Source: Clostridiales bacterium VE202-01 (lineage in GTDB: Bacteria; Bacillota_I; Bacilli_A; Erysipelotrichales; Coprobacillaceae). From it: a stretch of 64,000 bases of DNA. Position 1 is the stretch's first letter; every line of letters starts with the position of its first letter. The stretch spans positions 1-64,000 of the forward strand of contig BAHP02000015.1 in assembly GCA_000508865.1 (NCBI GenBank), read 5' to 3'. Shown one piece after another: positions 1 to 6,140 of this stretch. The notes beneath the pieces were generated by a model. That model was not told the DNA's origin, did no database searches, and saw nothing but the letters and a program-made list of their open reading frames with translations. A program made the translations under genes and the position numbers.

Positions 1-674
1 TATACTCCAAATTCAACTGTAATATTACATGGTACACCCTTTTCATAATTTAAATAAGAGTTAACATATTTAGTTACTGCCCGATCAATACCAGCAGTAC
101 TCAATGCAACTTCTTCTGCTTGTGCAAGTACAGCAGAATAATCAGGTTTAGCGCTTTCATCTGGTCTAGTTGGTTGTGAAGTAGATTCTTTTATATCCCA
201 TTCCTTACTTAAAATACTACCATCTTTAATTGAAATTTCATATTCATATTTATCTTTATTACAAGTAAATTTTATTTCATAAACACTTGTTTTTTCATCT
301 AATTTAACTTTAGTGAAAACTACCTCATCAATATTAACTCCAGCATCATTTACTGCAAGTTCTTTTGCTTGTTCTTCAGTAATTGCCGCAGTTTCTTTTA
401 TATCCCATTCGCGTTTTAAAATAGTACCATTTTTTGCTGAAACTTCATATTCATATTTATCTCTATCACATGTAAACTTAATTTCATATGTATAAGCCTT
501 TTTATCAAGTTTAAATTTAGTAAAAACTACATCATCAGCACTAACTCCAGCATCATTTATAACGATTTCTTTTGCTCGATCTTCACTAATCACTGTAGAA
601 GCAGCAGATACAGATACACCTGAAACAAATACAAGAGTTAACGCTACAAAAACAAATAAAAATTTTTTCATCAT
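1..674 (-). CDS. Secreted PepSY-repeat protein (3' end beyond window)
   Basis: The reading frame is open from an ATG at 674 to the window edge, so the C-terminus is missing. A GGAAGGGAG ribosome site lies 9 nt upstream of the ATG. The protein begins with a lysine pair and a hydrophobic signal peptide ending in VSAA (about residue 24). Two PepSY-like repeats of about 70 residues follow; each has an EEQAKEIA-type helix, an AGV segment, a strand with K-x-YEIKF and a DKYEYEV strand ending in KEWD. A third, divergent copy starts at the edge. PepSY domains are usually extracytoplasmic and are linked to protease or heme-related inhibition, but no specific role can be assigned. The two full repeats are nearly identical, which suggests recent internal duplication. 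It has its own promoter at 813-840 and a long leader. Confidence 0.8.
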   Translation of the reverse strand, partial: MMKKFLFVFVALTLVFVSGVSVSAASTVISEDRAKEIVINDAGVSADDVVFTKFKLDKKAYTYEIKFTCDRDKYEYEVSAKNGTILKREWDIKETAAITEEQAKELAVNDAGVNIDEVVFTKVKLDEKTSVYEIKFTCNKDKYEYEISIKDGSILSKEWDIKESTSQPTRPDESAKPDYSAVLAQAEEVALSTAGIDRAVTKYVNSYLNYEKGVPCNITVEFGV

Positions 675-744
675 AATTAATTTCTCCCTTCCTATCACGA
701 ACTATTGTAAGTAACTTGTATGCAGCAAAATATAGCAAAATAAA

Positions 745-781
745 AATGCGTAAGTCCGAACAGGTAAGGGACTTACGCATT
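745..781 (-). terminator. 13-bp hairpin followed by T tract in the leader of the PepSY gene
   Basis: Perfect inverted repeat with arms 745-757 and 769-781 and an 11-nt loop. On the minus strand it is followed by TTTTTATTTT. It lies downstream of a good promoter (813-840) and upstream of the PepSY start at 674. It can therefore act as an attenuator in that leader, as the terminator of the upstream murE/acetyltransferase transcript, or as both. Confidence 0.65.
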
Positions 782-812
782 CTGTTTATATTTTATGCTA
801 CACAACAACTAT

Positions 813-840
813 ATAGTAACAAATATCGATAGATTGTCAA
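813..840 (-). promoter_or_regulatory. Sigma-A promoter for the PepSY gene
   Basis: On the minus strand TTGACA (840-835) and TACTAT (818-813) are separated by 16 nt. The predicted transcript start near 806 gives a leader of about 130 nt containing the hairpin at 745-781. Confidence 0.6.
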
Positions 841-885
841 GTAGTATCCAATATTTTGTAATAAAAAATAATTATTTATTACTTT

Positions 886-1320
886 TTAAATATTTTTATC
901 ATTTAAACTTAAATTTCGATAAACTAAATCATCTCGTTGAATAAAGCCTAATTTGTGCCAAAAAGCATTACCTGCTTCATTATTGCTAAAAGTAACTAAA
1001 GCTACTTTGTTTATTCCCTCAACTTTCAATGATTCTAAACATTTATTAACTAAGTTACTTGCAATCCCTTTACGCTGATGATCTTCTTTAACGGTTAAAT
1101 GATAAATATAACCTCTTCTTCCATCATTTCCCGCCATAATCACCCCAACGATTTTATCATCTACTAAAGCAACATGATTTGTATTAGGATTACGTATTAA
1201 AAACTTTTTGATTCCTTCTAAACTATCATCCAAGCTCCTTAATCCCAAACCAGCTGTGTTTTTCCATAAATCATAAACTTCATAATAATCATTTATTTCA
1301 AATAGACGGATGTTCAACAA
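886..1320 (-). CDS. GNAT-family N-acetyltransferase
   Basis: A 144-residue GCN5-related acetyltransferase. The core acetyl-CoA motif is visible as YHLTVKEDHQRKGIAS (R/Q-x-x-G-x-A), followed by the C-terminal segment NNEAGNAFWHKLGF typical of the fold. The proposed start is TTG at 1320 (or TTG at 1317), 12 nt after an AGGAGG at 1338-1333. An ATG further upstream at 1389 has no comparable ribosome site and lies inside murE. The gene overlaps the last 23 nt of murE, so translation is probably coupled. Substrate unknown: members of this family modify amino groups of proteins, antibiotics or metabolites. The link to murE could mean a cell-wall precursor substrate, but this is only inference. Confidence 0.8.
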   Translation of the reverse strand: MLNIRLFEINDYYEVYDLWKNTAGLGLRSLDDSLEGIKKFLIRNPNTNHVALVDDKIVGVIMAGNDGRRGYIYHLTVKEDHQRKGIASNLVNKCLESLKVEGINKVALVTFSNNEAGNAFWHKLGFIQRDDLVYRNLSLNDKNI

Positions 1321-2674
1321 TATATTTTGATACCTCCTCTTGATCACTAAAATGATGTCTACCATCTTTAGTTTCCTGATAATCTTCATGCCCTTTACCT
1401 AAGATCATCAAGATATCATTATGTTCAAGTATAGCCATACCTTTGATGATTGCTTTTCTACGATCAACGATAACTTCAAAATTATCAGCAGACAAATCAG
1501 TAACGATATCATTTAAAATTGCTTCTGGTTCTTCTTTTCGGGGATTATCACTAGTAAAAATAACATAATCACTGTTTTCAACTGCTATCTTACCCATGAT
1601 CGGGCGTTTTAAAGCATCTCTATTTCCACCACAGCCTATTATTGTAATTATTCTACCACTTTTAAATTCCTGAGCACTGACTAAGACATTTTTAACCGCA
1701 TCTGGAGTATGAGCATAGTCTACAAAAATACTGTTAGTTCCATATTTAATCAGTTCCATTCGTCCCGATGGCGCTTTTAACCCCTCATTTAATGATAAAA
1801 TATTTTCAATTTCAAATCCTAATTTATTCACTAAAAGCAGTGCAATCAAATAATTATAGATATTATATCTACCAACCATATTCAATACAGCTTCATATTT
1901 TTTATCTAAAAATGAAAATTTAAAAGTTGTTCCTAAATGAGAAAATCTCATTTCATCAATTATTAAATCACCAGCTTTTTTACTAATAATAATGTTATTA
2001 TTTTCTGGTAAAATAAAATGTTGACAGTGGGGATCATCGCCATTAATAATCGCAATTTTATTTTTTCTTGTTTTTGTAAATAATTTCCTTTTAGCATTAG
2101 CATAATTCTCTAATGTCTTATGATAATCTAAGTGATCTTGAGTCAAATTAGTAAAAGCCACCTCATCAAACTCTAAACCATAAATTCTTTCTTTATCTAA
2201 AGCATGAGAGCTAACTTCCATAACAAAATAATCAACACCTGCTTCTTTAGCCTCTAATAACATACTATATAATACATCAACATCTGGTGTTGTATTTACC
2301 ATTTTTCGTTTAACATCACCATAATAAAAACCAACTGTACCCATATAAGCTACATTTTGCTTTAACATTTTTAAAATTTGATAGATCATCAAACATGTCG
2401 TTGTCTTACCATTAGTTCCTGTTATTCCAATTAATTTCATATCTTTAATCAAAGGATAATAATTTTTATAAAGATATTCTTTTAAATATTCTCGTGTATT
2501 TTCAACAACTACAGTTTCAACACTGTAATTTCCATGTTCAACAATCACTTTAACAGCACCGTTTTTAATTGCCTGTTCAATATAATCATGACCATCTCTT
2601 ACAACATTAACAATGGCAATAAACGTATCACCAGGCTTTACTTTTCTTGAATCTGTTTTTAATGCTATTTCCAC
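1298..2674 (-). CDS. murE: UDP-MurNAc-tripeptide synthetase MurE
   Basis: Mur ligase of 458 residues that adds the third amino acid to UDP-MurNAc-L-Ala-D-Glu in the cytoplasm, using ATP. The N-terminal UDP-MurNAc domain starts ALKTDSRKVKPG. The central domain has the ATP loop GTNGKTT at residues 86-92, and the C-terminal domain has DYAHTPD and GCGGNRD. Residues 376-379 are DNPR, the signature of enzymes that select meso-diaminopimelate rather than lysine, so the organism probably has DAP-type peptidoglycan. The start is GTG at 2674 because a GAGGTG lies 6-7 nt upstream; the longer open frame to 2878 has no ribosome site and reads through a likely promoter region. Its 3' end overlaps the acetyltransferase gene. 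Confidence 0.93.
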   Translation of the reverse strand: MEIALKTDSRKVKPGDTFIAIVNVVRDGHDYIEQAIKNGAVKVIVEHGNYSVETVVVENTREYLKEYLYKNYYPLIKDMKLIGITGTNGKTTTCLMIYQILKMLKQNVAYMGTVGFYYGDVKRKMVNTTPDVDVLYSMLLEAKEAGVDYFVMEVSSHALDKERIYGLEFDEVAFTNLTQDHLDYHKTLENYANAKRKLFTKTRKNKIAIINGDDPHCQHFILPENNNIIISKKAGDLIIDEMRFSHLGTTFKFSFLDKKYEAVLNMVGRYNIYNYLIALLLVNKLGFEIENILSLNEGLKAPSGRMELIKYGTNSIFVDYAHTPDAVKNVLVSAQEFKSGRIITIIGCGGNRDALKRPIMGKIAVENSDYVIFTSDNPRKEEPEAILNDIVTDLSADNFEVIVDRRKAIIKGMAILEHNDILMILGKGHEDYQETKDGRHHFSDQEEVSKYIVEHPSI

Positions 2675-3040
2675 TATTTTCACCTCATTTGTTCCTATTA
2701 TAACGCATCTTAAAGAAAAAGTATTCAATTTAATGCGTAAAGTAATAAATTTTAATATCTTTTCCCGTATAGTAATGTTTGATCTGTATTTTTGATTACC
2801 TTTTATTTCTTTGATATTCACATAAAACTTTTGTAATTTTAATATGATTAAGTATATTAATTTCACTATTTCGTACATTTTGATTTTTTAAAATCCAATC
2901 ACAAAATATTTTAATCACATTATATACTTTTTGATGTAATTATTGATTCAAACTATCCGAAAACTATGTAATAGCTATTTTCAAAATGAACAATAATTTA
3001 TAATAAAATAATAATATTGGCTTTATTATTGATCATACAA
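2675..3040. other. Intergenic, upstream of murE
   Basis: About 370 bp without a convincing gene. A TATAAT on the minus strand at 2702-2697 lies close to the murE ribosome site, but the -35 region is poor. Nothing else was recognised. Confidence 0.5.
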
Positions 3041-3072
3041 AAAGTTATACCTCAAAATAATGAGTATAACTT
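3036..3072 (-). terminator. Rho-independent terminator of the ATPase/STAS/PIN operon
   Basis: Arms 3042-3050 and 3064-3072 form a 9-bp stem, extended by two pairs past a bulge. On the minus strand it is followed by a T run. It lies about 10 nt after the stop of the PIN gene. Confidence 0.75.
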
Positions 3073-3081
3073 AATTTTTAT

Positions 3082-3564
3082 CTATATAACTTTAATAATT
3101 TTTTGATTTAAATTTGCAAAGTCACTATCAAACATATATAAATCAATTTCATTTTTTTTACAATATTCATAATATATACAATCATTTACATCTAATTTTT
3201 CCAAAAATGCAATTATTTGTTTTACATCAATTGAATACTCATCTATAGTTGATGACATTCTTTTTATATCTTCATATGTGCTTTCACAAACTAATAATGC
3301 TTGCTGAAGATAACTTTGACAATTAGGATTATTTCTAAACTCCTTTATATTTTTTGCTACTCCAGATATGTTATTTTTTCTCAAATTTCTATTACATTGT
3401 TTCATTTTAGTTTTCAAAATCACTTGCATTAATTCAACAATCTGATAATTCAAAGAAACTATTTCTACTCCTTTTGTCATCAAATCACTTAACAACTTAG
3501 TTGCTTTACGATTTTGAGAAATTTCATGAGGATTTTGAGGATTTGATAATACACATAATTCCAT
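3082..3564 (-). CDS. PIN-domain protein (putative RNase), start codon unresolved
   Basis: The C-terminal part has the acidic PIN pattern: NDCIYYEYCKKNEIDLY followed by DSDFANL. The first ATG at 3564 would remove the N-terminal catalytic aspartate. The same frame continues upstream as KSFLDTCIW, an obvious PIN first strand (Asp codon 3579-3577), up to an in-frame TGA at 3606. That upstream stretch contains no ATG, GTG or TTG. Either translation starts at a non-standard codon, or a -1 shift joins it to the preceding STAS-like frame, which ends at 3594, or the sequence contains an error. PIN domains are metal-dependent ribonucleases, often toxins. This is the last gene of a three-gene operon with a GHKL ATPase and a STAS-like protein. 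The full frame would be about 170 residues. Confidence 0.65.
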   Translation of the reverse strand: MELCVLSNPQNPHEISQNRKATKLLSDLMTKGVEIVSLNYQIVELMQVILKTKMKQCNRNLRKNNISGVAKNIKEFRNNPNCQSYLQQALLVCESTYEDIKRMSSTIDEYSIDVKQIIAFLEKLDVNDCIYYEYCKKNEIDLYMFDSDFANLNQKIIKVI

Positions 3565-3593
3565 CCATATACATGTATCTAAAAAGCTTTTTA

Positions 3594-3893
3594 CTAATCT
3601 AAATCACTTCTCTTCAAAAGAGCTCCATCTTTAACTATTTTTATTTTTTTTAGAATATCATTATTTGCATTTTCAATCTCAATTTGTTCCATAACATCTT
3701 TTCCATTTTCTATAATCAAATCACCGATAATTGGATTTAAAAAGGCTGTTATAACATAATTAACCCCCTCAAAATTAAGAAGTATTTTTTCTTTATTAGA
3801 CAAACATTGCTTTATTAAAGTATAACATTTTTTTCCTTCATCATAAGACACAGCAGTATCCCCTTGTGCAAATTTATAAATTTCTATTTCCAT
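3594..3893 (-). CDS. STAS-like DUF4325 protein
   Basis: A 99-residue protein with the DUF4325/STAS-like pattern: a conserved SYDEGKKCYTLI helix region, then KEKILLNFEGVNYVITAFLNP, equivalent to the ILDFEGV...AFADE core. STAS folds act as anti-anti-sigma-like switches that bind GHKL ATPases. The ATG at 3893 follows GAGGG by a good 9-nt spacing. It lies 25 nt after the ATPase gene and its stop overlaps the upstream-extended PIN frame. The pairing with a GHKL ATPase fits a partner-switching unit. No phosphorylatable serine can be assigned with confidence by eye. Confidence 0.75.
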   Translation of the reverse strand: MEIEIYKFAQGDTAVSYDEGKKCYTLIKQCLSNKEKILLNFEGVNYVITAFLNPIIGDLIIENGKDVMEQIEIENANNDILKKIKIVKDGALLKRSDLD

Positions 3894-3918
3894 TTTCTAT
3901 CACCCTCATTTTAATATA

Positions 3919-4863
3919 TTATATATCATTTAGACTTATTCTCCTAGTAGAAAGTGTCTTGTTTTTTTCATCATATATAAAGCAATTATCCAAATCATAT
4001 AATTTAATCTTAAAACAAACAGCTGTGCCAGGAAAAAATCCCAATAACTTATTTTGAAAATTTTTATGTCCATTTTTCATATGGAGAATTTCATTTCCAG
4101 ATAATATTATTAAATCTCCTTCTGCTTTTTCTACATAGTCCAAAAGTGTTGGTAATCCATATCCACCACTTCCTTCCCTTGTTGTGTTTCCTGCCCCTAT
4201 AGCCCATTCAATACAACAATCGCGAGAAATTTTATTTTTACGAAAATATGACTCTACATTTTTTGCAATGGTATTCCCATAATCAACAACATTAACTATT
4301 AAATAGAAATTGTCATTTTCAAATATAATATCCTTAAAATAATAATACTCGTTTATATTATTATGAATACAAGCATTGGAAAACACTTCACCAATTGTTG
4401 TTTTTAAAAATGATTGTACATTATCTTTATCAAGTATCACATTAGTGTCCATTATAAATTTTATCAAATCATTTACAACAGCATTGATTTCATCTTCTCC
4501 ATATAAAATATAATGTTTAATATCTTCCGTAGCAATCTCTTGTTTAAATTCTTGTTCTTTATATTTTTCCCCACTCATATTATTCACAATACCAGTTAGT
4601 TTATAATAGAAATTTTCAGACATAAAAATTTTTATTTTCATAGTTTTCTTTATATATGAGCAAACATTATAAATATAGGCTAGTGCTAATTTTTCAATAT
4701 GAGTTGATTTATCACACCTGAAAAGGAGATTATGATATTTATAATTTACTGGTTTCAAAACATCAAATAATTTAGCTATATTTGATAAAAAATTAATATC
4801 AAAATTAATACGTCCAGATAATATTATCATTATATCCCCATTGTTATAAATTATTTTTATCAT
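3919..4863 (-). CDS. GHKL (histidine kinase-like) ATPase of the STAS/PIN module
   Basis: A 314-residue cytoplasmic protein. The N-terminal part (about 1-150) is not recognised. The C-terminal half has a Bergerat ATP-binding fold: N box GEVFSNACIHN with Asn163, G1-type VVDYGN with Asp194, a lid segment GNTTREGSGGYGLPTL and the closing FPGTAVCFKIKL strand. There is no phospho-acceptor His domain or membrane segment, so it resembles a stand-alone anti-sigma-type ATPase more than a sensor kinase. The start is ATG at 4863, with AAAGGA 10 nt upstream; the ATG at 4884 would lie at the predicted transcript start. It is the first gene of a three-gene operon ending at the 3036-3072 terminator. Confidence 0.75.
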   Translation of the reverse strand: MIKIIYNNGDIMIILSGRINFDINFLSNIAKLFDVLKPVNYKYHNLLFRCDKSTHIEKLALAYIYNVCSYIKKTMKIKIFMSENFYYKLTGIVNNMSGEKYKEQEFKQEIATEDIKHYILYGEDEINAVVNDLIKFIMDTNVILDKDNVQSFLKTTIGEVFSNACIHNNINEYYYFKDIIFENDNFYLIVNVVDYGNTIAKNVESYFRKNKISRDCCIEWAIGAGNTTREGSGGYGLPTLLDYVEKAEGDLIILSGNEILHMKNGHKNFQNKLLGFFPGTAVCFKIKLYDLDNCFIYDEKNKTLSTRRISLNDI

Positions 4864-4893
4864 GTATACAAAATCCTTTCTCATTCTACTGTA

Positions 4894-4899
4894 ATTATA
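4894..4899 (-). promoter_or_regulatory. -10 element of the ATPase/STAS/PIN operon
   Basis: TATAAT on the minus strand within TATAGTATAAT. A start near 4887 gives a leader of about 24 nt carrying the AAAGGA ribosome site. No good -35 is visible. Confidence 0.4.
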
Positions 4900-5049
4900 C
4901 TATAAAAATAATCGTTTTTCCCATTAATTATAAAGAACGTTATATTTGTCAAAAATCACTTTAGGCTCATATTGAAGCATTTTCTAGGATTTAATTTTTA
5001 GCATTTATATATTTTAAAATAATATTCGTTATTACAGTGTTTGATCTTT

Positions 5050-5098
5050 TTACAATAAAAATCTCACATATTCTATTAACAATGATTAATGTGAGATT
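5050..5098 (-). terminator. Terminator of the ECF sigma operon
   Basis: Arms 5060-5069 and 5089-5098 form a perfect 10-bp stem with an inner ATTAA/TTAAT pairing. On the minus strand it is followed by TTTTTATTG. It lies 15 nt after the membrane-protein stop codon. Confidence 0.75.
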
Positions 5099-5112
5099 AT
5101 TAAATTATTACT

Positions 5113-5547
5113 CTATTTATCTTGAATCGTGATTTCTGTAGTTGTTTCACCATCTGAATTCTTTATGTCAGCATCAGTTTCAAGACCATCTTTTTCTAAT
5201 TCACTTTTATTTATATCTATCTCCTGACTTGATTGATCAGTTTCATGTTTATATTTGATCCAAATGTCTCCATTTTCATCAACATACTGTTCTCCCGTTA
5301 TTTCTCTTTCCTGATTATTTTCATCAGTAAAAATTACTTTAATTGTATTTTTGACGGTATTACTAATTTTGCCATCAGTTGCCGCATCAACTGTACCAAT
5401 TCCACCTAATATCAAAACGCATACAGCAATACTAAATACGGCTTTTTTTAGTTTCATTTTTTTCATAGTTCTATTTCTTTCATAAAGATTATAAGCAATG
5501 CGATCATTAACCATAGCCTTAATTTTATCAGTATCAATTTGTTTCAT
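5113..5547 (-). CDS. Putative anti-sigma-like single-pass membrane protein
   Basis: A 144-residue protein directly after the ECF sigma gene; the stop of the sigma gene abuts this ATG, and AAGGAGG precedes it. It has a short basic N-terminal tail of about 33 residues, one membrane segment (KAVFSIAVCVLILGGIG, about 34-52) ending near DAATDG, and an acidic outer domain rich in D, E, T and N. The order sigma-then-membrane-protein is the usual one for ECF sigma/anti-sigma pairs. However, no recognised zinc anti-sigma domain is visible and the cytoplasmic part is very short, so the role is inferred from context. It could also be a surface stress sensor or a structural protein. Confidence 0.6.
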   Translation of the reverse strand: MKQIDTDKIKAMVNDRIAYNLYERNRTMKKMKLKKAVFSIAVCVLILGGIGTVDAATDGKISNTVKNTIKVIFTDENNQEREITGEQYVDENGDIWIKYKHETDQSSQEIDINKSELEKDGLETDADIKNSDGETTTEITIQDK

Positions 5548-6027
5548 TTACTCTTTCCTCCTTAACTTCTTTCTGATTCGATATAATTTTACTTTCATAT
5601 GATTGATTTTTTGCTTTTTCATTTTAGCAATTTCCCTGATTTTATATCCTTCAATATAATAAAGATGAAATATTTCTTTTTCTTGATCTGTCAATTGCTG
5701 TATTTTTTCTTCGATGATCAACATTTGATCAAATTCATATTCTTTATATCCTTGTTTATTTAATATTTGATCATCATATTCAAGCTCTTGCTTATTTTGT
5801 TTTAATCTATTATAAGTACAGTTTCTAGCAATCGTTGACAAATATGATTTCATATTCGTTTGAATCTTATTTTGATTCTTCCAGAAAAGATAAAATGTAT
5901 CAGCAATAATTTCTTCTATATCATGATAAGATAAGCTATCTCCAGCCATATTATAAATAACAGTAAATACATAATGACTGTATTCTTCAATAATCAAATC
6001 AATGTTTAATTCAACATTATTCTTCAA
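5548..6027 (-). CDS. ECF-type RNA polymerase sigma factor
   Basis: A 159-residue sigma-70 family protein without region 1. Region 2 (about 8-75) includes DIEEIIADTFYLFWKNQNKI and the -10-recognition helix. Region 4 (about 105-158) has LTDQEKEIFHLYYIEGYKIREIAKMKK, a helix-turn-helix, and a basic tail. The start is TTG at 6027, placed 8 nt after GAGGAGG. It is followed without a gap by a single-pass membrane protein, its likely regulator. A TGTAAC-N17-TGTCTA element at 6061-6089 looks like an ECF promoter, so self-activation is likely. Target genes elsewhere are unknown. Confidence 0.9.
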   Translation of the reverse strand: MKNNVELNIDLIIEEYSHYVFTVIYNMAGDSLSYHDIEEIIADTFYLFWKNQNKIQTNMKSYLSTIARNCTYNRLKQNKQELEYDDQILNKQGYKEYEFDQMLIIEEKIQQLTDQEKEIFHLYYIEGYKIREIAKMKKQKINHMKVKLYRIRKKLRRKE

Positions 6028-6060
6028 ATTGATACCTCCTCTTTGAATCGATTCACTATA

Positions 6061-6089
6061 TAGACAACAAATATATTATAAAGGTTACA
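6061..6089 (-). promoter_or_regulatory. ECF-type (probably autoregulated) promoter
   Basis: On the minus strand TGTAAC (6089-6084), a 17-nt spacer and TGTCTA (6066-6061). The AAC core at -35 resembles Bacillus ECF promoters (SigX/SigM type), and the element lies 34 nt upstream of the sigma start codon. Confidence 0.6.
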
Positions 6090-6120
6090 AAAAAAAGAAA
6101 AGTTGTTTTCAACTTTTCTT
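6086..6120 (-). terminator. Terminator of the P-type ATPase gene
   Basis: An 11-bp stem (6095-6105 with 6110-6120), a 4-nt loop, then a run of eight T on the minus strand. A second small hairpin lies at 6121-6138. Confidence 0.85.
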
Positions 6121-6140
6121 AATCAACTTTTGTTGATTAT

